From NCBI RefSeq assembly GCF_963576615.1, contig NC_088715.1, forward strand, positions 50,322,007 through 50,386,006: DNA of 64,000 nucleotides, in the 5' to 3' direction. Made by a program: the position numbers and the translations under genes. Position 1 is the first letter of the stretch; every line of letters begins with the position of its first letter. The stretch is from Watersipora subatra. Its lineage: Eukaryota > Bryozoa > Gymnolaemata > Cheilostomatida > Watersiporidae. Under the pieces are notes generated by a model. The model was not told the origin of the DNA and searched no databases. It worked only from the letters and a program-made list of their open reading frames with translations. Below are positions 25,985 through 38,001 of this stretch, piece after piece.

Positions 25985-26150
25985 ATATGTCTTGCTGAGC
26001 ATTGATAGGGTGACTTCTGGCTCAATAGCCAATTTAACAAAACTGCTAATAAGCTATATAGAGCATAAAAGCTATACAGCTGATATGCTAACTAAAGCAA
26101 TAACCATTGTTGAACACCAAACAATGTTTGTCACTTCTTTGGTATTCTTT
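25985..26150 (+). mobile_element. Possible remnant of a Ty1/copia-type polymerase C-terminus
   Basis: The plus strand reads ...YIEHKSYTADMLTKAITIVEH.. and then a stop. The ADMLTKA motif resembles the conserved ADxLTK near the end of Ty1/copia polyproteins (RNase H region). The match is short with no LTR seen, so it is tentative. It fills the join between the third unit and the 3' end of inverted copy C, just outside that gene's stop codon. Confidence 0.3.
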
Positions 26151-26169
26151 TGATGTTGTCTGTTACTGA

Positions 26170-29100
26170 TTACCAGTAATTTGTTCTGCTACTTCCTTGA
26201 GAGAGATACTTTCTCCAGGCGTTGGGATCAACTGTGTAAGAGACAGCTCCACCGCTGGAAGAACCTGAATCGTTGTTTCCATTGCCATTTCCTGTAAAAA
26301 AACACAAATAATTAATACAATTAACACCTTTAACAAGTAGCATGATGACTTTGTCATTCTAGCATATTGAAGATGTTATCAATTTTTAGAAAAAAAAATA
26401 GATTCAAATTTAAATCAATTTCAGTCAAAAAACAACTGTAAAGTCTAAAATCAGTAAATTGGTAGCAAACTTCCAATTTTGGAGTTTGTTGATCTCAGAT
26501 AAAGCTTTGTTAAAATTGAATAAAATAAAGCTTGCTAGTTATAAAAATGATATTTTATAAAACTGGTTTATTCCCTAGCGATTTCAGAAAAGAAGGTCTT
26601 GTTTGATAGCTTACCACTGCCATTGTTGGAACCAACGTTGCCATTTCCGTTGTTGACACCGTTACCAGTGCCAACATTTCCGTTTCCATTTCCTTGTCCG
26701 TTACCATTACCAGCATTGTTGTTACCATTTCCGACACCATTATTTGACCCTTCATTGGCATTTCCATTGTCTGTAGATTAAAAAAAGAAGAAAATTGAAA
26801 CCATGGTAAATAGGAACATGGACTTGAGAAAAGCACAAACTTAGCAACGTTTTCAAAGTTTTTTTGCTCTAACAAGTTTTTGATTACTCACCATTTCCAT
26901 TGTTCTGCCCATCATTGTTATTACCATTTCCTACTCCATTACCATCTCCATTGTTTACATTTCCGTTGCCTAAAATAAAAATAGCAATGTAAAAATAATA
27001 ATTTTCAAATTTGAATTTTTGAATCCACTCTTAGTTCCTAAATACATCTTTGTAGCGTTTTCTCAATATGTTGCACTATGGTAGGTTCCATACAAATATG
27101 CTACATAGATATATCTTCATTGCTACAAATGACTCAAGCGAGTTAAAAGCTAATAACTGAATGCTTTAAGCAAAGTCAGGTAAAAGTATAACATGAAATA
27201 GCTCCTTACCTGCACCATTGTTAGAACCAATGTTTTCATTTCCGTTATCTTGTCCATTATTGCTGCCATCATTTACATTTCCATTATATACTCCATTGCC
27301 ATCTCCTTCGTTGTTGTTACCTGTAAAGGAAAGAATAGGTTATAAGATTGAAAACATACTACAACTTTATAAAAATAGAAAATTGCATATTATTATGAAA
27401 GCCTGTGACAAACACAAGTTCTCCAATATCCACTTACCATTTCCAACTCCGTTGTTGTTTCCAAGGTTAGCATTGCCATTCTCTCCTCCATTGTTGCTGC
27501 CAATGTTTTGGTTTCCATTTTCTCCTCCATTTCCGCTTCCAACGTTTACATTTCCGTTGTCAACACCATTGTTGTTTCCAAGGTTATTGTTACCATTATC
27601 TACACCGTTGCCATTTCCAGTGTTGTCATTTCCTATAAAAATACAGATATCAAAATTAAATTGGGAAAAAATAGGTAAAAACCAACATAGAGTTTTTGCT
27701 AGTAGTTTTGCTGATATTAACTGGTTGACTGAAACCTTTTCATACAGATTACTCACCATTATCTAGCCCATTTTTGTTTCCATCATTGATGTTTCCATTG
27801 TCCTGTCCGTTACCATTGCCTTCGTTAAAGTTACCATTGTTGCCACCATTGTCTGAGCCATTGTTGTCATTTCCATTGCCAACACCTATGAAACATTAAC
27901 AGAAATAATGATAACGGGATAACTTGTAATACCATTTCAAATGAAATAACAATAGATCATCTAAATTTAAGGTTTGAAAAGTAGTTGATTGTTTTTGTTT
28001 TCTCTTTTTCATATACTTAAAATGTATATTTTATCGCATTGTAAATTTAATTATAGAAGGAAACCATGAGTTAAGGTTCAAATTCACAATTGATGGACCG
28101 TGTTAAAAATTAGTTTTTGAAAAATCAAAAAACCTACTGTATTGGATGTTATTTCAGTCTTCTAATATGAGCCACTTCAAATGAGCTTCCCATAAAGGCT
28201 GACCAAAAATAATCGATGTTGTAGATTTTGAAAGCTACTTCTATAGATTATTACATTTTTTGTGAATTTTATTATGTAATGTTTTATGGTATTCACGCTT
28301 CATGAAATCCAGATGCTAACTCCTTACCATTAGCATCTCCTGCATTTCCATTTCCGTTCTCATTTCCATTGTTGCTTCCGTAGTTACCATTACCGTTGAT
28401 TTCACCATTGCTGTTACCAGTGTTATCATTTCCATTCAAACCTCCATTATAGTTTCCAGAGTTGCTGTTTCCATTGATTCCTCCATTTCCATTTCCACTG
28501 TTTCCATTTCCTACAAAAAATACATAGCAATACTGACTAACTGGTAATATGATTATTAATTTGTAATAACACCTTCTGCATAACTTGCTGGAAACAGATT
28601 CCTTCCTTCTCTCTCTCACTCTATATTTCTCTCGCAGTCAATCAGTCAACCTTTTCGATAATGGCTTTCTTATGTTCCAGGCTTTATCACTGACTTCCAG
28701 ATTTATTATTATGGTTCAAACTTACCATTAGCAACTCCATTGCTATTGCCAGAGTTTCCATTTCCATTTTCTCCACCATTGTTGGAGCCAGTGTTGCTGT
28801 TACCGCTTCCTGCACCATTTCCATTTCCACTGTTGGAATTTCCAATATCATTACCATTGTTGTTTCCGTTATTTTTGTTGCCATTTCCAACTCCGTTAGA
28901 ATCACCACTGTTGCTGTTTCCACCGTTGTTGCCATTGTTGTTACCGCTGTTGCTGTTACCGCTATCAACACCGTTGTTGCTTCCGGCATTGTCTGCAATT
29001 TAAACATAGCTGTCTAATATCAAGCCAGAAACCATATCAGTGAGTTGTGATAGTTATCATATTGACTAAACAAACACAACTGTCAAATATTTGCTTACAA

Positions 29101-31834
29101 TTTTCAACTGCAAGGTAAATGAAATACACGCAAATAAACAGACAGTTGTCATATGATGGGGTACTTACTGTTTCCAACAAAATTTCCATTGTCAGAGCCA
29201 CTGTTTCCATTTCCCGCTGTCACACCATTGCCGCTGCCACTGTTTGAATTTCCAACATTATTCCCATTACCACTTCCACTGTTGGAGTTACCACTGTTGG
29301 CGCCATTAGAATCGCCAATGTTGCTACCTCCATTTCCGTTTCCTGTCGCAATTGAAAATGAAAAACGTTATTTTAAAAACAGCATTCCCTATTTCAGTTT
29401 ACCATCAAAAATAGCTTATTGAGTTTTATCTATGCTGAGAAAGAGGAATCGCCACTCTTACCATTGTAGTCACCGCTGTTGCCATTTCCATTTGACCTTC
29501 CATTTTGATTTCCTTCGTTGTTCCCTCCGTTATTACTTCCATTAGCATCACCGTTGTTGCTGAAACCAATAGATAACATCATTTAAATTGCAATGAAAGT
29601 GTGTCACACTTTTCACTACTACAGTTATCACCAACAAAAGCATTGTTCAATTAAAGAATTTGACAGTCAAAAAATCATCATAAATCTATTGGTATTGACT
29701 CACCTATTTCCGTTAATGGCGCCATTGCCATCTCCACCATTGTTTGAACCATTTCCATTGCCATTGCCATCTCCAGAGTTTCCATTTCCATTGTCATGGC
29801 CATTGTTGTTACCAGTGTTGCTGTTACCATTGTTGTTTCCATTAGAAGATCCTACATTGGAGTTACCGTTGGTGCCACCATTGTCATTTCCAAGGTTGGA
29901 CAGTCCATTGGCATTACCATTGCCGTCACCGTTGTTGCTGTTTCCATTTCCAACACCATTGTTGTTGCCAATGTTTCCATCTCCATTTACATTACCATTG
30001 CTAGTTCCATTGTTTTCTGCACAAAAATGCAAAATATTATAAAGTTTAAATAGCATAAAATAGTAATTCCATAAATATGTTTAGTAATTTTACAATACTG
30101 ATAGCAAAAACCTAATTTCTGTCTCATGGAGTACTTACTGTTTCCGTTGTTGTTTCCATTTCCACTTCCTGAGTTTTCCAGTCCATTAAAGTTGCCATTT
30201 TCATCTCCTCTGTTTAGGTTACCATTACTATTACCATTCTGATCTCCACTGTTGCTGTTACCATTGGAGTTACCATTACCAGCTCCAAAGTTTTCATTTC
30301 CATTAGCGTTGCCATTTGCGTCTCCCTTGTTGCCATTTCCATTGGTATTGCCCTGGTTTTTGCCATCATTCCCTAAAGCCGGAAAGGTTATTTCACAATG
30401 CTGTGGTACAGACTGACACAGCAGTATATTGCTATGCATGTTTTTCATAGTTTCATCATAGACTCAGATACCAAAGTGCAATAATTTGCATTATTCAAAT
30501 GATGATACTCATGTCCGACTCAATATAACTCATTAGCAGTTCAAATCGGTACATTTATGATTCAGAGAACCCATCAAGTAGCCAATAACGTCATAAAATA
30601 TTTTAAACAGTTCCAAAGCTAAAAAAAAATAAGGATTTGTCTTTTAAGCATAAGATAAGATTAATTTTTATATTATGTTGACAAAAACTATAAAATCGTT
30701 AAAGTCGTAACTTCAAAAATTTGTTTGGCTATCAGCCAGGTTACGATTAGGAATTTTTTTGTTCTGTACTGCTAAAAAAATCTGTTTAGCATTTCACAAT
30801 ATGTTCAATCATTAATAGAAGATACTTACCATTTCCATTGGCATTTCCATTGAGGTCTCCCATGTTCATGTTACCATTGTTGTTTCCATTGACATCTCCA
30901 GCATTAGCATTGCCATTCTCATTTCCATTCTCAACTCCCTCATCATGGTTTCCATTGAAGTTACCATTGTATGTACCATTGTTGGAATTTCCATTTCTGT
31001 TACCGGTGTCATGGCCATTATTTCTAAAGAAATATTAGAGTAATTAAATCTTATATCATATTTATATCTTATATATTATATATAGGTGTCTTGGTGATGG
31101 TAAGAATGATAACTGATGATGAATTATAAATGAACTTTGTAAAACTTACCCATTACCATTAACGTTTCCATTATCTGCTCCATTGTTTCCATTTCCGTTT
31201 ACATTACCAATTCCACTTCCAGTATTGCTGTAATAGTGAATTATTTAACATAAGTGAAAGTTTTCAGCCATGTTACTTGTTTTTGCAAAACAGATTCACA
31301 ACTTTAAAACATATGAGTTAAGATTTATATAGCTCTTACTTGTTGCCATTGACATTTCCATTTGAGACGCCATTGTTACCATTTCCATTCTGAGTTCCTC
31401 TTGTGTTTCCTGGAAAAATATGTTAATAAATTAGTTTCTTTTAATAAATTCTATGACTCTATTGCAAATTAATTAAAATGATAAAGCTACAGCTAATGGG
31501 CAACACTTACATTTGAACTGTTAAGACAAATAGTTGTAACCTACTACATCTATCAATATGCTCAATATTGTTTATAATTTCTACAGAACCTCATCAGACA
31601 ATGTTCACGAACCCTTGGTTGCCTCTCAGCTAAAGTAACTACTTCTGATGGTGTGTAACTACTCTACTCACCAACACCATTATTGTTTCCATTGTCTGAT
31701 CCAGATTGAGTTGGATCCCAAGCTCTGTAGTTATTCTGTATAGCATCAGCTCTTTCTCTCCAGTTGATATTCATTGCTTGTGATACGACTAACACGGTGG
31801 TAAGGGCGCATATAATATGAGCAAATCGAGCCAT
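26170..31834 (-). CDS. Secreted Asn/Gly 13-residue-repeat protein, copy C (inverted, 16 coding exons, 854 aa)
   Basis: Exons in order of transcription: 31834-31672, 31409-31340, 31227-31150, 31023-30830, 30372-30139, 30016-29704, 29559-29462, 29342-29169, 28992-28726, 28510-28328, 27885-27757, 27632-27438, 27320-27210, 26969-26892, 26770-26615, 26291-26170. All splice sites are GT-AG and every length equals that of A and B. Introns and the variable x positions of the repeats have diverged, but the register of 58 repeats is unbroken. Signal peptide MARFAHIICALTTVLVVSQA; head WRERADAIQNNYRAWD; tail VDPNAWRKYLSQGSSRTNYW. No Cys is seen in the mature repeats. It lies tail to tail with copy B. Its 3' flank differs from A and B and no AATAAA is evident close by. 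Probably functional: open frame, intact splice sites, conserved promoter. Confidence 0.88.
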
Positions 31835-31992
31835 TCTGAAAACAGCATTAAAATACAAGTTGAAAAGAGTATAACATTTACAGAGTATAACAGAGTATAA
31901 CTGTTCTTTGATCGCACCTTTTAATATTATCGAACAAATGTGCAGAATATAAATACTACAAGTTTTGTGAAGTGAAATAAACTATTACGTAC

Positions 31993-32132
31993 CTTGAAAG
32001 GCTTGATATTAAATTAAATTGTTAAATATTTCAAATAAAATGTGTATCAGATCAACTGATAGTCTCTTTATTGTATATCTATCTGTATATCAGTGGTCAA
32101 CACTGTTCGTGTTCTCTCTTTCTGCGCTTAAT
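31993..32132 (-). other. 5' UTR exon 1 of copy C
   Basis: The donor AAG|GTACGT lies at 31992/31991. The intron 31992-31836 is 157 bases, the same length as in A and B, and ends TTTTCAG. The 5' boundary is estimated from the TATA motif. Confidence 0.55.
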
Positions 32133-32156
32133 GGTTCTCTTTGAGTTGAACTCCAG

Positions 32157-32369
32157 CTTATAAACAGACCTCAAGCGGAACGCCACTGAGTCACCAGAAG
32201 GCAACCTATCACACAGATGGTCAGAATATAATAACGCAGGATGGTCAGATGTCACATCCATTACAAGGTTGTATAGCGCAGGCATCTATAATTAGATTAG
32301 CACCAACTATAGGCTGGCATGAGTGCAACTTGTGTGACCTGAATGAGGTATTACCATTGCTATGGCAAC
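32157..32369 (-). promoter_or_regulatory. Conserved core promoter of copy C
   Basis: On the minus strand: GTTGCCATAGCAAT (32369-32356), close to the RFX X-box consensus; GCTAATCTAATTAT (32301-32288), identical to A and B; TGACTCA (32193-32187); and TATAAG (32162-32157), again 24 bases after TGACTCA. The sequence between the blocks is strongly diverged, so they stand out as a footprint. Confidence 0.7.
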
Positions 32370-33097
32370 GAAGGTCCTTGATTTATTGCTCGATGGTGAA
32401 ACCAAATAGTTGATATTTAAATCATGGCTTATTTTTGTTGAAGCTCATGATGCAAAAGGTTTCAATAATTATTCATATTGACTACGAAATAGTTTGTGCA
32501 ACCCTATTTTCCGGAATTGTCTTAATCAGAAAAAGGTGAATGGATTTAAAAAAGAGTATTAGTGTTAAGTTTTTTTACAATGGTTAGCTTTTTCAATTTT
32601 TGATCTCTGCAGTGGTTATTTGTAGCTGGACAAATTATTTTGATAACTATCTATGTAAACATGATAGAGACTTAGTCTGAGATGGCTGGATCGTGTACCC
32701 AGAATGGAACAAAACCGGCTCCTTCGTCAACTTTTATACTCGTAACAATGTGATGGTAAATGAACTCAGGAAAAGCTTAGACTACACTATTAAGATGTAG
32801 CGAAAAGCAATTTAAAATGGAAGCTGATCAAACAAGCCCATGGCAAACAGCTGCTTGTAATCTAGCCACAACCATAGACAGCCGCACCTTGACTGACTGC
32901 AAAAGAGGAGCTTAGAATAGCTTTGAGAAAAGAAAAATTGCCAACTTAAACAGCTTGATGAATACATAGCAAATTGACAGGCAAAATTAACTATAATTTT
33001 TTCATCTCATGAAGCTCCAGTAACCCAAATACCTGCCAAATTGCGGACAAATGCGCATTGCAAACAAGAGGCAAGAGCATGCTCTTGTAGACACTTC

Positions 33098-33305
33098 TTG
33101 TTACCACCATCAGCTCTTCTGGGAATTAAACTCCGTCTCTTGTTACCACCATTAGCCCTTTTGAGAATAAACCTCGATCTTTTGTCACTACCATTTGCCC
33201 TTCTGGGAATTAACCTCGGTCTCTCGGCATGCCTTTCTGAGAATTAACCTCGGTCTCTTGTTACCACCATTAGAACTTCTGGGAATTAACCTCGGTCTCT
33301 TGTTG
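33098..33305. repeat. 42-bp minisatellite, about five copies
   Basis: Units begin TTGTTACCACCATTAG at 33098, 33140, 33182 and 33258, spaced 42 bases apart except for one shortened unit at 33224. A partial unit ends at about 33305. The local ORF with a repeating LL..LALL pattern is produced by this repeat. Confidence 0.85.
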
Positions 33306-33440
33306 CAGTAAAGGCCCTCTCGACCACTATGCCATGAGTGTTCATATAATGCCATGACTAGTTACTAAAGCTATATTAAGACGTCTTTTACAAAGTATGA
33401 CTGAACAATGTTTGGAAAATCCTGGCAGCTATCAGTTTGG

Positions 33441-33514
33441 TTGTTAGCAAGTCACGCTGACACAAATAACAAAAGCTAGCTTTTGTTAGTTGCGTCAGCG
33501 TGACTTGCTAACAA
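33441..33514. repeat. Near-perfect 74-bp palindrome
   Basis: The arms starting TTGTTAGCAAGTCACGCTGA pair across a central GCTAGC with only two mismatches and no loop. It is a hairpin or cruciform candidate, most likely the relic of a very short MITE. Confidence 0.85.
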
Positions 33515-33774
33515 AAGCAGGTAACCACAAAACAGGCTCTTTCTAATAGTGTCTTAGGTTTTTCTATATACGGATTCAACCCCTTTGGTCTACCTTGGTC
33601 CCGTGAAAAACTCCAACAAAAAACACATGCAGTTATAAATCGATGAAACTAGAACATGTATATTTACCTATAAAACTCTAATCTTGTGAACTTTCTTGGA
33701 ACTATCAGAACTAAAAAAATAAATTTGGCGGTAGTTAAAATGCTCCATAAAAGATTGCTTCACTCAGGTTTTGG

Positions 33775-33840
33775 ACTTCTAATATGTACCCTGGTAGACT
33801 GACACTCTACCATTTGAGCTACTCAATTTTCTTTCAACGG
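33775..33840 (-). mobile_element. tRNA-like SINE head remnant
   Basis: The minus strand has the A-box-like TAGCTCAAATGGTAGAGTG followed by an anticodon-arm-like segment. The B-box region is decayed (AGTCCAAAACC). No intact tRNA cloverleaf is apparent. Confidence 0.4.
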
Positions 33841-34163
33841 TTGTTGAATAATCTGTAGTATGATAAGGTCAGTGTCCTGTGACATTAGAAAAATCTAGCG
33901 TCAGCGATGAGTTGTAAAAACAGAGTGTCAGATCCTCGTGACTTGCCCACAGCTTATTTAATGGGCAAATACAGGTTCATTTCAAACACTGCAGGGCTCA
34001 ATGTGCACTGTTAGCAATTTTGTTCTTTACATAAATTTATCACAATCTATCTGATTATAACCTCAAATAAGCGCATACACACGCATTACAGACTAGTTCA
34101 CTCAATAAACATGTTCATAGATTGCTGCCATGAAAGCAGTGTAGCAATTTGCATTGAAAATTT

Positions 34164-34505
34164 AGACCTGGTTCCCATATCGATTGCGAAACCCTGGCGG
34201 TAATCTTGCGCAGCAAAACACTTGCGGTGCTAAGCTCAGCGGCTTCTGTTCACATAAAGCTGCATCACTAATAATCGCATAATAAATTGCCACTCTCCAT
34301 GTCGTTAAGATAATGGTAACATTCACCAGCACAGTGCATTTCGGAAAGGTTTTGCCTGCGGCTCTTCGCGAAAGTTGAACAGCGCTGACCTCTTGCGTTG
34401 ACCGATAGCAACTACCAGCGATACTCGAAGCGTAGGTTCACATTTCACCGCTGATAGCCCTGTTGTACTGTCGCCGGTGTTTGCAGGGCATATGGAAACC
34501 AGGCT
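34164..34505. mobile_element. MITE-like element, family 1, copy 1
   Basis: About 340 bp bounded by inverted ends of the type AGCCTGGTTCCCATA. It is richer in GC than its surroundings (GGCGGTAATCTTGCGCAGC, CGCCGGTGTTTGC). Most of it is repeated at 38002-38315. No coding capacity. Confidence 0.7.
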
Positions 34506-35054
34506 TTGAGAAATTCTGAGCTATATCAGGCTTATTTTTAGTAATATATAAATATTGTTGAAAGTCTGTAGAGTTGAATGGTCCAGCACCCACAATAGTT
34601 TGGCCTAAATATAGGGATCAGTTATGTTATATAATAAAATATTTTGAATACACAGCCATGCCTTGAAAAGCTCGCTTAATTCCTTTTAAGACTGAGCTCG
34701 TGTGTCAATGTTCTCATATATCTGAGCAAGATTCCTTGTGTAAACTAGCTAAAGACAATCTAATCCATTTCCAAACCTTCAAAAAGCATGATGGGGCAAC
34801 CGGTCCAGCACAGCGGGCTCTGGCCACTACCATCTAGAAAGGATGGGAGAAGCCCACTGTCCGGTGTATGTACATGTATATATATTTTTATTTATTTACA
34901 TGTATATCCATTTATATTGTTGCCAGACAGTTGAGAAATATATTTTTCTTATATTTTCCTAAGGTAGCTTTTCTCTGCAGAGCTGCAAAGAGCTGCATCT
35001 CCTGCCCAAAGGTTAAAAAAACATACTTAGAAAATGTTATGTAGTTGAAAAAAA

Positions 35055-35130
35055 ACATTGCACCACACAGGTTTTGAACCCGCAGCAGCGAGTTTACTAG
35101 TCTAGAGCAATACCACCTGCACTGATCATT
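35055..35130 (-). mobile_element. tRNA-derived SINE remnant
   Basis: The minus strand reads GGTGGTATTGCTCTAGACT (A-box-like) and GCGGGTTCAAAACC (B-box) at tRNA-like spacing. The body is not defined. Confidence 0.4.
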
Positions 35131-35317
35131 CGTATTCCATGGCTTTAGAATTGTCGTGTATATAATTATTATCTCTACTTTATCAGCACGCCTGACAATC
35201 TTTCACAGTTCTTGAAACCGCGAAGTTACATGTATTTAGAGTTTGCTATAATAAGGGCCGTGTCCATCTATCCTTTTATCTTTTCATTTGTCGGAAGCAA
35301 CAGTTGGATGTTTGAAC

Positions 35318-35398
35318 CAAAAATTCATCACACGGGATTCAAACTCGCACATTTAGCTTAGCAGCCAGACACGCTACCATCTGCAATTCTCAAACACC
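35318..35398 (-). mobile_element. tRNA-derived SINE remnant
   Basis: The minus strand reads GCAGATGGTAGCGTGTCTGG and then GAGTTTGAATCCCGTGTG, A-box-like and B-box-like segments about 35 bases apart. A TTTTTGGTTCAAACATCC tract follows. Confidence 0.4.
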
Positions 35399-35399
35399 T

Positions 35400-37120
35400 T
35401 TGTGCATCTTGGAATAAATTCGCAGTTGGGTGTAGCTCCTGATGATCTCTCACAGATGAGTAACACTGGTCCACCCTGGTTTAAAGGGATAAAAGATTAA
35501 ACAAAGATCAAGGCAGTCTAAGATATCAATTATCTTTAATATAATGGGATCAAGTCTTGTGAACAACCTGTAATCCGCTCAATTGGGGTCAAATGTAAGA
35601 TTTTCTATTCAAACTCAGGAAATATGGCTTTCCTCAACAACCTTATCAGGTTATTAAATGAATGATTTCTGGCGCAAGCTAAGGTTACCACGTCAGCTGG
35701 AACCAATTATGATCATAGCTGAATACATAATTTCAAGTTTAGTAGGAGGAAAAATTTATTTACCTGTGTTAACTTCAGGCCACTCATGCAGGTTCAGTTG
35801 TGGACAAAACATTTAAAACAATTTATCAAGGTTGCTGTTTCAATTATATTTCAAGTCCTCAAAGAAGTTGACAACTAGTGAAGGAATCTGTGTAACAACA
35901 TGAGTATGAATTTTTGTTAACAGCAGGTGTGTAGATATGTTACAGGAGAGTGGCTGTCATTTGGGGCACGTCAAGCTGGAAGGATTAGAACTGAACTTCA
36001 AATAAATATTACTTTAAAAATATGTCTACTTTATATAAACATAGTCCACTTTGTCAATGTGTCTGTCTGTTAGTCTGCGTAAACACTATTTGTTCTCATA
36101 TTTTCTAGCCAAGTTTTATCCGAACTTCCTATGCATATGCTTCGTTCTTGTTACTCGGTCGCCAAAAATATTTAGTTTATAAACTCTATCTGGTTACTAA
36201 GAACCAGTTTTTTGAACATCAACTTTGTGGACAATCTGATAAAAATAAAAGAAACCTCAAATAGTTTCCTGCTTACTGCCAGTAAAATAATAAAATTATA
36301 TTAAAAACAACTTCACATCTATTGGAACTGTGTAATTTTGGAAACTACTTTCAAAATTCTGAGCACCAGTAAAATGACTGATAGATTGTCGATACACACC
36401 AGAACACGTCGATGTTTCCTTGCCAACATTCAGGGGAATGCAAGTGCTAGCGACTACACCAGGGGGTAAATGGATTGCCTAAATGTAGGAGGTATTCTTA
36501 TAAAGGCACGCATACATGATTAATATTCATATTTCCTACTGCACTTCTCAACTGAAAAAATAATTGCTGTTGTTCTTGCTATAAGATAAAAGATTACACA
36601 GTATGTAAGTGAATGGCTCTTGATGAAGCGCTAAAAACTTTAGTCTGAGGTAAGTTTTGTAGGCTACCAAAGCCGCCCTTACATTTAATTGACATATATG
36701 GTGTGGTTAATAACTTTTGTGTTGGAGAAATTAACACTTTGCTCTCTAATTAATAGGTAAATTCTTGTCTCCATCACTAGTCACTAAAAGTGAGATGAGA
36801 AGAAAACTTCCAAGTTTAAGAATGCATGAAGATGTCAGTGACTGCTCATCCCATACAGACTGTTAACTATTGATATCTTCTCAGGTCAAACCGAGTTGAA
36901 CCTCCAAGTGTAAAACCTATCAATGCCATGGTAGGTTTAAAGTTTTTAATCGACACAAATAAAAAGCACAGGTAAAAACTCACAGATTGATAAAATATTC
37001 TGGAAAAAACAGAAGTTTTTTCCAAAGAATCTTTCACTGCTGCTGTGTATTTGCAGACAAAACTAACTGTTTATTCAATGTCTCAATAACTTTTGTATAA
37101 GTAAACCCGTCAGGTATAAA
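35400..37120. other. Noncoding stretch, no gene seen
   Basis: No frame shows a credible exon and no conserved protein motif was found. The sequence is AT-rich and apparently unique, without clear inverted or tandem repeats. Confidence 0.5.
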
Positions 37121-37123
37121 TTT

Positions 37124-37440
37124 AATTCAACTACTACTACTACTGTTACTACTACTAATACTACTATACTGTTACTACTACTGTTACTACTACTACTGCT
37201 GCTACTACTGTTACTACTACTGCTACTACTACTCCTACTATTACTACTACTACTGTTACTACTACTACTTCTACTATTACTACTACTATTACTACTACCA
37301 CTACTGTTACTACTACTATTACTACTACCACTACTACTGTTACTACGACTATTACTACTAATATTACTACTGTTACTAATATTACTACTATGGTTACTCC
37401 TTCTATTGTTACTCCTACTATTGTTACTCTCACCACCAGT
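37124..37440. repeat. ACT/GTT trinucleotide microsatellite
   Basis: About 315 bases of ACT triplets interrupted by GTTACT, CCACT and CTACT variants. The Ser/Asn-rich and Val-rich minus-strand reading frames here are products of this repeat, not genes. Confidence 0.95.
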
Positions 37441-38001
37441 ACCCACTATGCAGACATCAACTTTAAGTATGCTCATAGTTGCTGACACTGATTATATAGA
37501 ACTAGTACAAATGTTACATGAAAATCTTATCATATTCAGTTTGCAATATGTTAGTAACTTCCATACAAAACCTGAGCGTATAAGAAACAGCAAGGAGCAA
37601 TTGTGTATGGCTGTATCAGTTGTGCATATACATATAAATGATGACTGGTTTTGCGAGCTACACCATAGGGTAGAATTTACAATTGCTCTGACATATACAT
37701 CGCTACTGCCTGCCCCTCTTAAACTTTTTAAGTAGGGTTATTAATGACCTATTGTAAAGAAGATTTGTGAAGGACCAGGGCTGTGTTTACTGCTGCCTCA
37801 AGATTCTCTTAGTTCGACAGCAGTGAGCCTTACGGATCTGAGAGACGTGAAACTGGTGTTGATCGGTGTGTTGCATGTAATGCTAAGTTACCTTTTAAAT
37901 AAGGCTGCTAGAGTAAAACTTCCTAAAGCGTGTGACAAATTTGGTCAAGGTTGTATCTTTCACCTATTCGCATGTACAAGTGATATGCCGCTAGTCGCTA
38001 A

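Noticed and set aside
5268..31834. Repeat arrays read as CRISPR or as noncoding satellite DNA
   Set aside because: The 39-bp periodicity is degenerate at DNA level, interrupted by GT-AG introns and maintained as protein register; there are no direct repeats with spacers.
33041..33247. Leucine-rich small ORF
   Set aside because: It follows the 42-bp minisatellite and has no family resemblance or splice context.
37075..37488. Ser/Asn-rich and Val-rich reading frames
   Set aside because: They are translations of the ACT trinucleotide microsatellite in different frames.
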